Assembly: GCF_001553685.1 (NCBI RefSeq) | Contig: NZ_CP014264.1 | Span: forward strand, 566,001 to 630,000 | Origin: Streptococcus sp. oral taxon 431 | GTDB lineage: Bacteria; Bacillota; Bacilli; Lactobacillales; Streptococcaceae | Length of the DNA stretch: 64,000 bases | Direction: 5' to 3' | Shown: one piece after another, positions 36,083 to 46,828 of the stretch | Numbering within the stretch: the first letter of the stretch is position 1 | Layout: each line of letters starts with the position of its first letter | Notes under the pieces: model-generated | Told to the model about the DNA's origin: nothing | Databases searched by the model: none | The model's input: only the letters and a program-made list of their open reading frames with translations | Position numbers and translations under genes: made by a program

Positions 36083-38398
36083 ATGGTTGTTAAGACAGTT
36101 GTTGAAGCACAGGACATTTTTGACAAAGCCTGGGAAGGCTTTAAAGGTGTTGACTGGAAAGAAAAAGCAAGTGTATCACGCTTTGTACAAGCTAACTACA
36201 CACCTTATGATGGAGATGAAAGCTTCCTTGCAGGACCAACAGAGCGTTCACTCCACATCAAAAAAATCGTAGAAGAAACTAAAGCACACTACGAAGAAAC
36301 TCGTTTCCCAATGGACACTCGTCCAACTTCTATTGCTGATATTCCTGCTGGATTTATCGACAAAGAAAACGAATTGATTTATGGTATCCAAAACGATGAA
36401 CTCTTCAAATTGAACTTCATGCCAAAAGGTGGTATCCGTATGGCTGAAACTACTTTGAAAGAAAATGGATACGAACCAGATCCAGCTGTTCACGAAATTT
36501 TCACTAAATACGTAACAACTGTTAACGATGGTATCTTCCGTGCTTACACTTCAAACATCCGTCGTGCTCGTCACGCTCACACTGTAACTGGTCTTCCAGA
36601 TGCATACTCACGTGGACGTATCATCGGTGTTTATGCACGTCTTGCTCTTTACGGTGCAGACTACTTGATGCAAGAAAAAGTAAACGATTGGAACTCAATC
36701 GAAGAAATCGATGAAGAAACAATCCGTCTTCGTGAAGAAATCAACCTTCAATATCAAGCATTGCAACAAGTTGTTCGCTTGGGTGATCTTTACGGAGTTG
36801 ATGTTCGTAAACCAGCAATGAACGTTAAAGAAGCTATCCAATGGGTTAACATTGCCTTTATGGCTGTCTGCCGTGTTATCAACGGTGCGGCTACATCTCT
36901 TGGACGTGTGCCAATCGTATTGGATATCTTTGCAGAACGTGACCTTGCTCGTGGTACATTTACTGAATCAGAAATCCAAGAATTTGTTGATGATTTCGTT
37001 ATGAAACTTCGTACAGTTAAATTTGCTCGTACAAAAGCTTACGACCAATTGTACTCAGGTGACCCAACCTTCATCACAACATCTATGGCTGGTATGGGTA
37101 ACGACGGTCGTCACCGTGTTACTAAGATGGACTACCGTTTCTTGAACACTCTTGACAACATCGGTAACTCTCCAGAACCAAACTTGACAGTTCTTTGGAC
37201 TGACAAATTGCCATACAACTTCCGTCGCTACTGTATGCACATGAGCCACAAACACTCTTCAATCCAATACGAAGGTGTTACAACAATGGCTAAAGACGGA
37301 TACGGTGAAATGAGCTGTATCTCATGTTGTGTATCTCCACTTGACCCAGAAAACGAAGAACAACGTCACAACATCCAGTACTTCGGTGCTCGCGTTAACG
37401 TTCTTAAAGCTCTTCTTACTGGTTTGAATGGTGGTTACGACGATGTTCATAAAGACTACAAAGTATTTGACATCGAACCAATCCGTGACGAAGTCCTTGA
37501 ATTCGAATCAGTTAAAGCTAACTTTGAAAAATCTCTTGACTGGTTGACTGACACTTACGTAGATGCTTTGAACATCATCCACTACATGACTGATAAGTAC
37601 AACTACGAAGCTGTTCAAATGGCCTTCTTGCCAACTAAACAACGTGCTAACATGGGATTCGGTATCTGTGGTTTCGCAAACACTGTTGATACATTGTCAG
37701 CTATCAAGTACGCTACAGTTAAACCAATCCGTGACGAAAATGGCTACATCTACGATTACGAAACAATCGGTGAATACCCACGTTGGGGTGAAGATGACCC
37801 ACGTTCAAACGAATTGGCAGAATGGTTGATCGAAGCTTACACAACTCGTCTACGTAGCCACAAACTTTACAAAGACGCAGAAGCTACTGTATCACTTTTG
37901 ACAATCACATCTAACGTTGCCTACTCTAAACAAACTGGTAACTCACCAGTCCACAAAGGTGTATACCTCAACGAAGATGGTTCAGTGAACTTGTCTAAAC
38001 TTGAATTCTTCTCACCAGGTGCTAACCCATCTAACAAAGCTAAAGGTGGATGGTTGCAAAACTTGAACTCACTTGCTAGCCTTGACTTTGGTTACGCAGC
38101 TGATGGTATCTCATTGACAACTCAAGTTTCACCTCGTGCTCTTGGTAAGACTCGTGACGAACAAGTTGATAACTTGGTAACAATCCTTGATGGTTACTTC
38201 GAAAACGGTGGACAACACGTTAACTTGAACGTTATGGACTTGAACGATGTTTACGAAAAGATCATGTCAGGTGAAGACGTAATCGTACGTATCTCAGGAT
38301 ACTGTGTAAATACTAAGTACCTCACTCCAGAACAAAAAACTGAATTGACACAACGTGTCTTCCACGAAGTTCTTTCAATGGATGATGCATTGAGCTAA
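36083..38398 (+). CDS. pflB: Formate C-acetyltransferase (pyruvate formate-lyase)
   Basis: PflB cleaves pyruvate with CoA into acetyl-CoA and formate in anaerobic mixed-acid fermentation. The 771-residue glycyl-radical enzyme has the catalytic cysteine pair in SCISCCVSP near residue 415 and the radical glycine, about Gly739, in RISGYCVNT near the C-terminus. The activating enzyme is not encoded nearby. Codon use is strongly biased, as expected of a highly expressed gene. An AGAGGAATTAAC site precedes the ATG at 36083; a terminator follows at 38418. Confidence 0.98.
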   Translation: MVVKTVVEAQDIFDKAWEGFKGVDWKEKASVSRFVQANYTPYDGDESFLAGPTERSLHIKKIVEETKAHYEETRFPMDTRPTSIADIPAGFIDKENELIYGIQNDELFKLNFMPKGGIRMAETTLKENGYEPDPAVHEIFTKYVTTVNDGIFRAYTSNIRRARHAHTVTGLPDAYSRGRIIGVYARLALYGADYLMQEKVNDWNSIEEIDEETIRLREEINLQYQALQQVVRLGDLYGVDVRKPAMNVKEAIQWVNIAFMAVCRVINGAATSLGRVPIVLDIFAERDLARGTFTESEIQEFVDDFVMKLRTVKFARTKAYDQLYSGDPTFITTSMAGMGNDGRHRVTKMDYRFLNTLDNIGNSPEPNLTVLWTDKLPYNFRRYCMHMSHKHSSIQYEGVTTMAKDGYGEMSCISCCVSPLDPENEEQRHNIQYFGARVNVLKALLTGLNGGYDDVHKDYKVFDIEPIRDEVLEFESVKANFEKSLDWLTDTYVDALNIIHYMTDKYNYEAVQMAFLPTKQRANMGFGICGFANTVDTLSAIKYATVKPIRDENGYIYDYETIGEYPRWGEDDPRSNELAEWLIEAYTTRLRSHKLYKDAEATVSLLTITSNVAYSKQTGNSPVHKGVYLNEDGSVNLSKLEFFSPGANPSNKAKGGWLQNLNSLASLDFGYAADGISLTTQVSPRALGKTRDEQVDNLVTILDGYFENGGQHVNLNVMDLNDVYEKIMSGEDVIVRISGYCVNTKYLTPEQKTELTQRVFHEVLSMDDALS

Positions 38399-38417
38399 GA
38401 TTCATAAATAGTAAATC

Positions 38418-38447
38418 AAAAACCAGTCACTCTGACTGGTTTTTTTG
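38418..38447 (+). terminator. Terminator of pflB
   Basis: AACCAGTCA (38421-38429) and TGACTGGTT (38433-38441) form a 9-bp perfect stem with a 3-base loop and a run of T. Confidence 0.92.
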
Positions 38448-38472
38448 TTATAAAAATTTTTTTAAAAAAATT

Positions 38473-38522
38473 AGTCAAATTTGGTCAAATCTATTGACTA
38501 ATACTGACCAAAGTGATATACT
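38473..38522 (+). promoter_or_regulatory. CtsR operator and promoter of clpL
   Basis: AGTCAAA-TTT-GGTCAAA at 38473-38489 is a full match to the CtsR tandem heptamer. The promoter follows: TTGACT at 38494-38499 and TATACT at 38517-38522 with 17-base spacing. A degenerate CtsR repeat (GGTCAGT-ATT-AGTCAAT) lies on the opposite strand within the promoter. CtsR represses clp genes in low-GC Gram-positives and is released on heat stress. Confidence 0.92.
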
Positions 38523-38629
38523 AAGAACATAAGGATAAGGAAATCCTTAGAAAACCTTGATTTTAAGGTGATTGTGTAATTTATCTTAAGGTCAAAGTAT
38601 GGGTAAAACCTAGAAAAGAGGTACAACCT

Positions 38630-38722
38630 ATGATGAACATTAGTATTTTTAGAAGTCCAATCACAAAACCTGTATTGGATAAAGAAAAACCTGAAATTAT
38701 ACGTAGAGTAGCAAATAGCTAG
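38630..38722 (+). CDS. Small ORF in the clpL leader (30 residues)
   Basis: This short frame begins MMNISIFRSPITKPVLDKEK and ends with a stop at 38720-38722. It has an AGAGG ribosome-binding site nine bases before the first ATG and lies in the 280-base leader between the CtsR promoter and clpL. Its codon use looks normal and nothing else explains the long leader. It may be a leader peptide or a heat-induced small protein. I do not recognise a family, and chance cannot be excluded for such a short frame. Confidence 0.5.
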   Translation: MMNISIFRSPITKPVLDKEKPEIIRRVANS

Positions 38723-38802
38723 TCTAAATTTTTTAAAACAAAGGTCAGAGAAAGTCAAAATGTTTTGACTAAGTAAATTTGAAAACAAACGAGGTATGAA
38801 AT

Positions 38803-40905
38803 ATGAATAACAACTTTAATAACTTTAATAACATGGATGATTTATTTAACCAATTGATGGGCGGTATGCGTGGATATAGTTCTGAAAATCGTCGTTACTT
38901 GATTAACGGTCGTGAAGTAACACCTGAAGAATTTGCTATTTATCGTCAAACAGGGCAACTTCCAAGTGAAGGAAGTGACCAAGCTCAGTATGTTCAAGGT
39001 AAAGCTATGAAACAAGATGGTATTCTTGCAAAACTTGGACGTAACTTAACAGCTGAAGCTCGTGAAGGGAAGCTGGATCCGGTTATTGGACGTAATAAGG
39101 AAATTCAAGAAACATCTGAAATCCTTTCTCGTCGTACAAAGAATAATCCAGTTCTTGTCGGGGATGCTGGTGTTGGTAAAACGGCAGTAGTTGAAGGATT
39201 GGCTCAAGCTATTGTGAATGGAGACGTTCCAGCAGCAATCAAGAACAAAGAAATCATTTCAATTGATATTTCTGGACTTGAAGCTGGTACTCAATACCGT
39301 GGTAGCTTTGAAGAGAACATTCAAAACCTGGTAAACGAGGTTAAAGAAGCTGGAAATATTATCCTCTTCTTCGATGAAATCCACCAAATCCTTGGTGCAG
39401 GTAGCACAGGGGATGGTCAAGGATCTAAAGGTCTTGCTGATATTTTGAAACCAGCTCTTTCACGTGGTGAATTGACAGTGATTGGGGCAACAACTCAAGA
39501 TGAATATCGCAACACTATTTTGAAAAATGCTGCTCTTGCTCGTCGTTTCAACGAAGTAAAAGTTAATGCACCATCTGCTGAAGATACTTTCAAGATTCTC
39601 CAAGGGATCCGTGATCTTTATCAACAACACCACAATGTTATCTTGCCAGATGAAGTATTGAAAGCGGCTGTTGATTACTCTGTTCAATATATTCCACAAC
39701 GTAGCTTGCCAGATAAGGCTATTGACTTGGTCGATGTGACAGCTGCTCACTTGGCAGCACAACACCCAGTGACAGATGTACATGCTGTGGAACATGAAAT
39801 TGAAGAAGAAAAAGCTAAACAAGAGGCTGCAGCTGCTAAAGAAGATTATGAAGCAGCCTTAAATGCAAAAGTTCGTATCGAAGAACTTGAAAAGCAAATT
39901 GCTAACCATACAGAAGATCACAAGGTTACAGCGACTGTCAATGACGTAGCTGAGTCTGTAGAACGTATGACTGGTATTCCAGTATCACAAATGGGGGCAA
40001 CTGATATTGAACGCTTGAAAGATATGGGTCACCGTTTGCAAACCAAAGTCATCGGTCAAGATAAAGCTGTTGAGGCAGTAGCACGTGCGATCCGCCGTAA
40101 TCGAGCAGGATTTGACGAAGGAAATCGTCCTATCGGTAGCTTCCTCTTTGTAGGACCTACTGGTGTTGGTAAGACTGAGTTGGCTAAACAATTAGCACTT
40201 GATATGTTCGGAACTAAGGATGCTATCATCCGTTTGGATATGTCAGAATACAGCGATCGTACAGCCGTTTCTAAATTGATTGGTACAACAGCTGGTTATG
40301 TTGGTTATGATGACAATAGCAATACTTTGACAGAACGTGTTCGCCGTAACCCTTACTCAATCGTCCTTCTCGACGAAATTGAAAAGGCTGACCCTCAAGT
40401 GATTACTCTTCTTCTTCAAGTATTGGATGATGGTCGTTTGACAGATGGTCAAGGTAACACTGTAAACTTCAAGAATACTGTGATTATCGCAACTTCAAAT
40501 GCTGGCTTTGGTTATGAAGCCAACTTGACAGATGATGCGGATAAACCAGAATTGATGGATCGTTTGAAACCATACTTCCGTCCAGAATTCTTGAACCGCT
40601 TCAACGCTGTGATCGAATTCTCACACTTGAGCAAGGAAGATCTTTCTAAGATTGTCGATTTGATGTTGATTGATGTCAATAAGACACTTGCTAAGAAAGA
40701 AATCGACTTGGCGGTGAGCGAAGCTGCCAAAGAATACATGACTGAAGAAGGTTATGATGAAGTCATGGGTGTTCGTCCACTCCGTCGAGTAGTTGAACAA
40801 CAAATCCGTGACAAAGTAACAGACTTCCACTTGGATAATCTTGATGCTAAACACCTTGAAGCCGACATGGAAGATGGTGTCTTGGTCATTCGTGAAAAAG
40901 CCTAA
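38803..40905 (+). CDS. clpL: ATP-dependent Clp chaperone ClpL
   Basis: ClpL is a Hsp100 disaggregase-type chaperone that acts without ClpP. The 700-residue protein has the ClpL-type short Asn-rich N-terminus ([15 protein letters not shown]) instead of a Clp N domain. Two AAA+ modules follow, with Walker [10 protein letters not shown] near 120 and GPTGVGKTE near 450, and a coiled middle region of [15 protein letters not shown] type between them. Control by CtsR is shown by the operator upstream. It converges with luxS. Confidence 0.97.
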   Translation: MNNNFNNFNNMDDLFNQLMGGMRGYSSENRRYLINGREVTPEEFAIYRQTGQLPSEGSDQAQYVQGKAMKQDGILAKLGRNLTAEAREGKLDPVIGRNKEIQETSEILSRRTKNNPVLVGDAGVGKTAVVEGLAQAIVNGDVPAAIKNKEIISIDISGLEAGTQYRGSFEENIQNLVNEVKEAGNIILFFDEIHQILGAGSTGDGQGSKGLADILKPALSRGELTVIGATTQDEYRNTILKNAALARRFNEVKVNAPSAEDTFKILQGIRDLYQQHHNVILPDEVLKAAVDYSVQYIPQRSLPDKAIDLVDVTAAHLAAQHPVTDVHAVEHEIEEEKAKQEAAAAKEDYEAALNAKVRIEELEKQIANHTEDHKVTATVNDVAESVERMTGIPVSQMGATDIERLKDMGHRLQTKVIGQDKAVEAVARAIRRNRAGFDEGNRPIGSFLFVGPTGVGKTELAKQLALDMFGTKDAIIRLDMSEYSDRTAVSKLIGTTAGYVGYDDNSNTLTERVRRNPYSIVLLDEIEKADPQVITLLLQVLDDGRLTDGQGNTVNFKNTVIIATSNAGFGYEANLTDDADKPELMDRLKPYFRPEFLNRFNAVIEFSHLSKEDLSKIVDLMLIDVNKTLAKKEIDLAVSEAAKEYMTEEGYDEVMGVRPLRRVVEQQIRDKVTDFHLDNLDAKHLEADMEDGVLVIREKA

Positions 40906-40924
40906 ATCAAAGTTTTGCGAATCA

Positions 40925-40957
40925 AAAAAGGAACCAGCTGAAAAGCTGGTTCTTTTG
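40925..40957. terminator. Terminator between clpL and luxS
   Basis: GAACCAGCT (40931-40939) and AGCTGGTTC (40944-40952) form a 9-bp stem with T and A runs on both sides, so it can serve both convergent genes. Confidence 0.9.
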
Positions 40958-40959
40958 TG

Positions 40960-41442
40960 TTAAATGACATGACGCTCAAAGGCATCGTCTGAAATTCCTT
41001 GTTCAAGAATCAATTTTGCCCACTCCTTAGCAGAGAAAAGGCTATGATCCTTGTAGTTACCACAAGACTCAATGGTTGTTCCTGGAACATCTTCCCAAGT
41101 TGTAGTCTCAGCGATTTCCTTTAGTGAATCCTTGATGACAGCAGCGATTTCTGCGCTAGTATGACGTCCCCACATAATCATATGGAAACCTGTACGACAC
41201 CCAAATGGTGAACAATCAATCATCCCGTCAATGCGAGTACGGATGAGTTTGGCTAAGAGGTGCTCGATTGTATGAAGACCAGCAGTAGGGATAGAGTCTT
41301 CATTTGGTTGAACCAAGCGAATATCAAAGTTAGAAATGATATCTCCCTTAGGACCTGTTTCTTCTCCGATTAAACGGACATACGGTGCTTTAACAATGGT
41401 GTGATCCAGTTCAAAACTTTCAACAATAACTTCTTTTGACAT
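40960..41442 (-). CDS. luxS: S-ribosylhomocysteine lyase (autoinducer-2 synthesis)
   Basis: LuxS splits S-ribosylhomocysteine to homocysteine and the autoinducer-2 precursor, recycling the activated methyl cycle. The 160-residue protein has the metal ligands HTIEH (His57, His61) and Cys127, and the catalytic Cys82 in SPFGCRTGF. The ATG at 41442 follows AAAGGAAATACC and matches the family N-terminus [15 protein letters not shown]; an in-frame upstream start adds five residues without support. The gene abuts aliA across 223 bases with no dexB or capsule genes. Confidence 0.97.
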   Translation of the reverse strand: MSKEVIVESFELDHTIVKAPYVRLIGEETGPKGDIISNFDIRLVQPNEDSIPTAGLHTIEHLLAKLIRTRIDGMIDCSPFGCRTGFHMIMWGRHTSAEIAAVIKDSLKEIAETTTWEDVPGTTIESCGNYKDHSLFSAKEWAKLILEQGISDDAFERHVI

Positions 41443-41591
41443 GGTATTTCCTTTCAATTTTCTCCTTTCATTATATCATAAAGATTTACTTGAAAACTGC
41501 TAACAAAGAGATTTTTCAAATATGAATGCCAAAAAAGTGACTGACTGTAAAAAATAATTTTAAAATGGCAATTGTTTTCAATTCAATTTGA

Positions 41592-41638
41592 AAAATTCTG
41601 AAAATTGTATTGACACTTAGCAAAAAAGGGACTATAAT
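41592..41638 (+). promoter_or_regulatory. CodY-box-like site and consensus promoter of aliA
   Basis: AAAATTCTGAAAATT at 41592-41606 matches 13 of 15 bases of the CodY consensus and resembles the ilvB site at 23084. It ends three bases before TTGACA (41610-41615), and TATAAT follows at 41633-41638 with a 17-base spacer. The layout suggests CodY repression of oligopeptide uptake during amino-acid plenty. Binding is inferred. Confidence 0.75.
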
Positions 41639-41665
41639 GTATAAAAAGTCATAAAGGAGTTTATT

Positions 41666-43648
41666 ATGAAATTTTCAAAAGTAATGGCCCTAGCAGGAGT
41701 GACTCTGTTAGCGTCAGGTGTTTTGGCAGCTTGTTCAGGTTCAGGCTCTAGTGCAAAAGGTGAGAAAACTTTTTCTTATGTTTATGAAACTGACCCAGAC
41801 AGCCTAAACTATTTGACAACTGGTAAGGCTGCGGTTGCTAATATCACAAGTAATGTTATTGACGGTTTGATGGAGAATGACCGCTACGGTAACTTCGTGC
41901 CATCTTTGGCAGAAGATTGGTCAGTGTCTAAAGACGGGTTAACTTACACTTACACAATCCGTAAGGATGCTAAGTGGTATACTTCTGAAGGCGAAGAGTA
42001 TGCGCCAGTGAAAGCGCAAGACTTTGTAACAGGTCTTAAATATGCGGCTGATAATAAGTCAGAAGCCCTTTATCTTGTTCAAGAATCTATTAAAGGTCTT
42101 GATGCTTATGTAAAAGGTGAAGTTAAAGACTTCTCAGAAGTTGGAATCAAGGCTGTAGATGATCAAACAGTTCAATACACTTTGAACAAACCAGAAAGCT
42201 TCTGGAACTCTAAGACAACCATGGGAATTCTTGCACCAGTCAATGAAGAATTCCTTACTTCTAAAGGAAGTGACTTTGCCAAAGCAACTGATCCAAGCAG
42301 TATCCTTTATAATGGTCCTTTCTTGTTAAAATCATTAGTAGCAAAATCTTCAGTAGAATTTGAAAAGAATCCAAACTACTGGGATAAGGACAATGTTCAT
42401 ATTGATAAAGTAAAACTTTCATTCTGGGATGGTCAAGACAATAACAAACTTGCAGAAACCTTTAAAGATGGTGGTTTCTCAATGGCTCGTCTCTTCCCAA
42501 CAAGTGGAAGCTACTCTGAACTTGAAAAAGAGTTTAAAGACAATATCGTTTATACACCACAAGATTCTGCTACTTTCTTAGTTGGTACAAATATTGACCG
42601 TCAGTCTTACAAATATACTTCTAAGACTACAGATGAGCAAAAGACTTCAACTAAGAAAGCTCTTCTTAACAAAGACTTCCGTCAAGCTATTGCCTTCGGT
42701 TTCGATAGAACAGCATATGCTTCTCAAGTTAATGGAGAAAGTGGAGCAAGCAAACTCCTTCGTAACTTGTTCGTACCACCAACATTTGTTCAAGCAGATG
42801 GTAAAAACTTTGGAGAGTTAGTTAAGGAAAAATTAGTTACCTATGGTGATGAGTGGAAAGATGTTAATCTAGACGACGCTCAAGACGGTCTTTACAATCC
42901 TGAAAAAGCAAAAGCAGAATTTGCTAAGGCTAAGACAGCTCTCCAAGCGGAAGGTGTTCAATTCCCAATCCACTTGGATATGCCTGTTGACCAAACCAAT
43001 ACTACAAAAGTTCAACGTGTTCAATCATTGAAACAATCGCTTGAAGCAACATTAGGAACTGACAATGTCGTTATTGATATCCAACAACTTCAAAAAGATG
43101 AAGTCCTCAATGTTACTTACTTTGCTGAAACGGCTGCCGGTGAAGATTGGGACCTTTCAGATAACGTTGGTTGGTCTCCAGACTACATCGACCCATCTAC
43201 ATACCTTGATATCATCAAACCATCTGTAGGTGAAAATACTAAGACTTACCTAGGATTTGATTCAGGTACAAACAACGCTGCTGCCAAACAAGTTGGTTTG
43301 GAAGATTACGAAAAGATGGTTGTTGAAGCTGGAAATGAAGACACTGACGTTTCAAAACGTTATGATAAATATGCTGCAGCCCAAGCTTGGTTGACAGATA
43401 GTGCATTGATTATTCCAACAACTTCTCAAACTGGACGTCCAATGTTGTCTAAGATGGTACCATTCACACTTCCATTTGCTTACTCAGGTAACAAGGGTAT
43501 GAGTGAAGCCCTCTTGTACAAATACCTTGAACTTCAAGATAAACCAGTAACTGCTGATGAATATCAAAAAGCTCAAGATAAATGGAAGAAAGAAAAAGAA
43601 GAATCTAATAAAAAAGCGCAAGAAGATCTTGCAAATCATGTCAAATAA
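41666..43648 (+). CDS. aliA: Oligopeptide ABC transporter substrate-binding lipoprotein (AliA type)
   Basis: AliA binds oligopeptides outside the cell and delivers them to the AmiCDEF permease encoded elsewhere. The 660-residue lipoprotein has a signal peptide ending LAACSG, where Cys23 receives the lipid, then an SBP_bac_5 domain starting KTFSYVYETDPDSLNYL. The C-terminal region has the repeated Lys/Glu helix (KWKKEKEESNKKAQED). Length and sequence type match pneumococcal AliA closely, more than AmiA or AliB. It lies directly before pbp1A as in pneumococcus. A terminator follows. Confidence 0.94.
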   Translation: MKFSKVMALAGVTLLASGVLAACSGSGSSAKGEKTFSYVYETDPDSLNYLTTGKAAVANITSNVIDGLMENDRYGNFVPSLAEDWSVSKDGLTYTYTIRKDAKWYTSEGEEYAPVKAQDFVTGLKYAADNKSEALYLVQESIKGLDAYVKGEVKDFSEVGIKAVDDQTVQYTLNKPESFWNSKTTMGILAPVNEEFLTSKGSDFAKATDPSSILYNGPFLLKSLVAKSSVEFEKNPNYWDKDNVHIDKVKLSFWDGQDNNKLAETFKDGGFSMARLFPTSGSYSELEKEFKDNIVYTPQDSATFLVGTNIDRQSYKYTSKTTDEQKTSTKKALLNKDFRQAIAFGFDRTAYASQVNGESGASKLLRNLFVPPTFVQADGKNFGELVKEKLVTYGDEWKDVNLDDAQDGLYNPEKAKAEFAKAKTALQAEGVQFPIHLDMPVDQTNTTKVQRVQSLKQSLEATLGTDNVVIDIQQLQKDEVLNVTYFAETAAGEDWDLSDNVGWSPDYIDPSTYLDIIKPSVGENTKTYLGFDSGTNNAAAKQVGLEDYEKMVVEAGNEDTDVSKRYDKYAAAQAWLTDSALIIPTTSQTGRPMLSKMVPFTLPFAYSGNKGMSEALLYKYLELQDKPVTADEYQKAQDKWKKEKEESNKKAQEDLANHVK

Positions 43649-43655
43649 GAAAAAG

Positions 43656-43682
43656 AGGCCGGACAAAAAGTCTGGCCTTTTG
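43656..43682 (+). terminator. Terminator of aliA
   Basis: AGGCCGGAC (43656-43664) and GTCTGGCCT (43670-43678) form a 9-bp stem with one G-T pair, a 5-base loop and a TTTT tail. Confidence 0.9.
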
Positions 43683-43975
43683 ATATCATTCCTGAGACAT
43701 CAGTTTGACATTTTGGTTATTGGTTCAAGCACTGCATTGAAGTAGTAGAACAGACTTTCTAAGTCACGCCCCAGTTCATAGATAAACTACATAAACACAA
43801 GGTAACTTTTATCTATAATTTTAAACAGTTTTCCCGACTATTTAACTTGTGTTTGGGATAAGGTTGCGATTGAGATAACTTTGACAGTTTTTAGTTTGTT
43901 AAGTTGTTTCTCTACATATTTTTAAAAAGTTTGACCTAGTAGAAGTTAAGATTCCACTATAAAAACTACATACAA
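43683..43975. other. Spacer between aliA and pbp1A with a possible decayed coding fragment
   Basis: No intact gene is seen here. On the minus strand, 43786-43700 reads as YELGRDLESLFYYFNAV followed by LEPITKMSN and a stop, which looks like the C-terminal end of a real protein but is preceded by an in-frame stop at about 43791. It could be a remnant of a transposase or other lost gene. In S. pneumoniae TIGR4 this interval holds a surface glycosidase gene, which is absent here. Confidence 0.4.
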
Positions 43976-44005
43976 AAAACTGAGGATTTATTCTCAGTTT
44001 TTCTA
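43976..44005 (-). terminator. Terminator of recU-pbp1A
   Basis: ACTGAG and CTCAGT form the core stem, extended by A5/T5 tracts (43976-43986 with 43995-44005). The stem lies just after the pbp1A stop on the minus strand. Confidence 0.88.
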
Positions 44006-44011
44006 TATATT

Positions 44012-46168
44012 TTATTGTTGTCTTCGTGGATTTTGTTGGGGTTGGTTTTGTTGTTGAGAATTTGCAGATGAGTTTGGTTGCGTTGCATTTGGATTAGTAG
44101 TACCATTCGTAGTTTCGTTTGAAGAGCTTTCACTTTCAGTTGTTGAAGTTGAACTTGAACTCTCTGTTGTCGAACTTGCTTGAGTTGATTGTGGAATCCA
44201 GTTGCTACGTGCACCATTCTTGAAGACGTAATCACCGCTTCTATAAAGTCCTTCTGGCATTGTCCAGTCCCCAGGATGATCTTCCTCTGCTAGATACTGC
44301 ATCATAGAACGATAGATACTAGTGGCAACGGTAAAGCCATCACCAACGATTGGAGTAAGGCGGTTTGAGTAACCAGTCCAGACTGCCATTGAATATTTAC
44401 GGGTATAACCAACAAACATTTCATCCGGAGCAACAAATTGACTTGTTTTAATGTGGTTTTCAATCTCTTCATCAGTGTAGTTTGATGTACCAGTTTTACC
44501 TGCTTGTGGAAGCCATGAAATATAAGCGTCTCGACCTGTACCAGAGTATAATACAGTTTTCATCATTTCTGTCATCATATAGGCGGTTGTTTCTTTCATA
44601 GCACGAGTACCTTGATCAGAAAACTCTTTTGAACTACCGTCGCTAAAGACAACTTTATTGATATACATTGGTTTGTGATAGATACCACCGTTAGCAAATG
44701 CAGCATAGGCGGCAGCCATTTTTTCACTACTTGCACCGTACTGTTTACCTGATTCAGTCGTATTACTTGAAATTGCGTTTGCATATACCATGGTTGGATA
44801 ATCAATGCCAAGTCCGTTTAAGAATTTTTTGGCTTTATCAAGTCCAACTCTATCGAGAGTTTCGACTGCTGGTACGTTACGAGATTGTTGGATAGCAGTT
44901 TGAAGAGTGATGTTACCATAATAGCCACGATCCCAGTTGTAGACTGGAGTGCTAGTACCTGGGAAGTTATATGGTACATCCTTAAGCATATAAGCAGTTG
45001 AGTCATAGATATCGTATTCAAGTGCAGGTGCATAGTCCGTAATTGGTTTCATAGTTGAACCCCAGTCACGGTTTGTTTCCACTGCTTGGTTAGTACCAAA
45101 GGATACATTGCTAGCTTGGTGACGAGATCCGAGTTGGGCAATAACTTTACCATTTGATACATCAACGATAGTAGAAGCTGCTTGGATATCATCATCAGGA
45201 TAGTTTACGTATTGATCAGTGTTATAGACGTCCCAAAGGTGTTTTTGTACCTCTTGGTCGACGTTTGTATAGACTTCCATACCTGTTGTTAATAGATTAT
45301 AACCTGTCTCTTGTTCTACTTGATCAATAACCTCTTTAAGATAGTTATCCATGTACTGTGGATAGCTATTAAGAGATTTTAGACTTTGAAGTCCATCTGT
45401 GATTGGAGTATTGATGGCTGTTTCATATTGTTCGGCTGTAAGGTATCCTTGCCTTTGCATTTCTGACAAAACGAGGTTTCGTCTTTCAAGGGCAGCTTCA
45501 GGATGAGAATAAGGATCGTATTGGTTTGGAGCCTGTGGCATACCTGCTAAGAGTGCTAGCTGTGGAATGGACAAATCTTTGAGATCCTTACCATAGTAGT
45601 TCTCTGCAGCAGTCTGCATACCATAGTTACCATTTGACATGTAGACCTTATTGACGTAATAGGTCAATATTTCTTGTTTAGTTGCAGTTCGCTCTAGCTG
45701 GATAGCTAACCAAGCCTCTTGAACTTTACGGGATAGAGTTTGATCAGCTGTTGATGTTGAGAAGTAGGTCAATTTTATCAACTGCTGAGTCAAAGTCGAT
45801 CCACCTTGAAGACCACTATTGCTTCGAAGGTTACGAAGGAAAGCTCCTGCTATACGAATGCTATCAATTCCTCTATGGTTAAAGAAACGGTGATCCTCGA
45901 TAGAGACAATCGCATTGACAAGATCAGTAGGAATGTCACTACTTTGAGCATTGACACGACGTTCAGCACCTAAATCTGCGATTAGTTCATTTTTGCTATC
46001 ATAAATTTTACTTGATGTAGTTGCAACAAGTTTGCTCTCGGAAAGTTCAGGAGCCTTGTTTGCATAGTAAAGAAAGACACCACCACCAAGCAGGAAAGCT
46101 GCGATAAATAAGCTAATCACACCAATGCCGAGGTATTTAGCGATGCGTAAGATAGTTTGTTTGTTCAT
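44012..46168 (-). CDS. pbp1A: Penicillin-binding protein 1A (class A, bifunctional)
   Basis: PBP1A polymerises and cross-links peptidoglycan outside the membrane. The 718-residue protein has a short cytoplasmic tail, one membrane anchor near 12-34, a GT51 glycosyltransferase ([10 protein letters not shown] with the catalytic Glu, [11 protein letters not shown]), and a transpeptidase with STMK (Ser371), SRN near 429 and KTGT near 557. The C-terminus is rich in Ser, Thr, Asn and Gln. The motifs flanking the active site (STMK, SRNVP, TSQF near 575) have the penicillin-susceptible form. Its start overlaps recU by four bases. Confidence 0.97.
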   Translation of the reverse strand: MNKQTILRIAKYLGIGVISLFIAAFLLGGGVFLYYANKAPELSESKLVATTSSKIYDSKNELIADLGAERRVNAQSSDIPTDLVNAIVSIEDHRFFNHRGIDSIRIAGAFLRNLRSNSGLQGGSTLTQQLIKLTYFSTSTADQTLSRKVQEAWLAIQLERTATKQEILTYYVNKVYMSNGNYGMQTAAENYYGKDLKDLSIPQLALLAGMPQAPNQYDPYSHPEAALERRNLVLSEMQRQGYLTAEQYETAINTPITDGLQSLKSLNSYPQYMDNYLKEVIDQVEQETGYNLLTTGMEVYTNVDQEVQKHLWDVYNTDQYVNYPDDDIQAASTIVDVSNGKVIAQLGSRHQASNVSFGTNQAVETNRDWGSTMKPITDYAPALEYDIYDSTAYMLKDVPYNFPGTSTPVYNWDRGYYGNITLQTAIQQSRNVPAVETLDRVGLDKAKKFLNGLGIDYPTMVYANAISSNTTESGKQYGASSEKMAAAYAAFANGGIYHKPMYINKVVFSDGSSKEFSDQGTRAMKETTAYMMTEMMKTVLYSGTGRDAYISWLPQAGKTGTSNYTDEEIENHIKTSQFVAPDEMFVGYTRKYSMAVWTGYSNRLTPIVGDGFTVATSIYRSMMQYLAEEDHPGDWTMPEGLYRSGDYVFKNGARSNWIPQSTQASSTTESSSSTSTTESESSSNETTNGTTNPNATQPNSSANSQQQNQPQQNPRRQQ

Positions 46169-46761
46169 ATTGTTTTACCACCTAGTAAATGTTGTTTGAC
46201 TGTATCAAGGTAAGGAATTTGTGGAAAAGCAGACTGCTCAATCACATAACCGAATTCTTTGATATAGTCAAGCGGCATTGACTTTTTTCCCATATCCTGA
46301 TGATAAAAACGGATGAGGTCAAGTGCCGGCAATAAATACGTTTCTTGATAAGAAGAAAAATGAAGAAGGACAAAGCAAATTCCTTTTTGTTCAAGGACTT
46401 GTTCCATATGCCGAATCTGATGAGGATGGAAGTTCTTCATTGGAATCGCATGTTTTTGCCTGGTTTCCTTGGCTTCGAAATCGATGTAAAACCCTTCATA
46501 AACTCCAGAATAATCGGTAGTCGATGCTTGTCTAAAATAAGCTTCAACAATCTTAGCACGACTACGCTGAGGATAGTCTACGCGGACAATCTGAACAGGA
46601 GTTGGTTTCTTATGGATAACAGCTAAACCGTGTGTCAGATAATAATCGTTTGTAGCATTGATCATCTTCTCAAAGGTCATCCCACGATTTGCGAAATTTT
46701 TAGTTTGTGAGGTGACTTGTTGTTTTTTTTTCGATGAAAGTTTATGAGGATAGTTGACCAT
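46165..46761 (-). CDS. recU: Holliday junction resolvase RecU
   Basis: RecU cleaves Holliday junctions in recombination and chromosome segregation in Firmicutes. The 198-residue protein has the nuclease motif [17 protein letters not shown], which includes the catalytic Asp, Glu and Lys, near residues 92-108, and the family N-terminus [12 protein letters not shown]. The recU-pbp1A pair with overlapping ends is the standard Gram-positive arrangement. It is divergent from the YpsA-like gene, with 67 bases between the starts. Confidence 0.96.
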   Translation of the reverse strand: MVNYPHKLSSKKKQQVTSQTKNFANRGMTFEKMINATNDYYLTHGLAVIHKKPTPVQIVRVDYPQRSRAKIVEAYFRQASTTDYSGVYEGFYIDFEAKETRQKHAIPMKNFHPHQIRHMEQVLEQKGICFVLLHFSSYQETYLLPALDLIRFYHQDMGKKSMPLDYIKEFGYVIEQSAFPQIPYLDTVKQHLLGGKTI

Positions 46762-46828
46762 AATTCTCCTTATTGGTACAATAACATCACTCTATTATAC
46801 CATAAAAGTGAACAGAAAGGGTGAAAAA

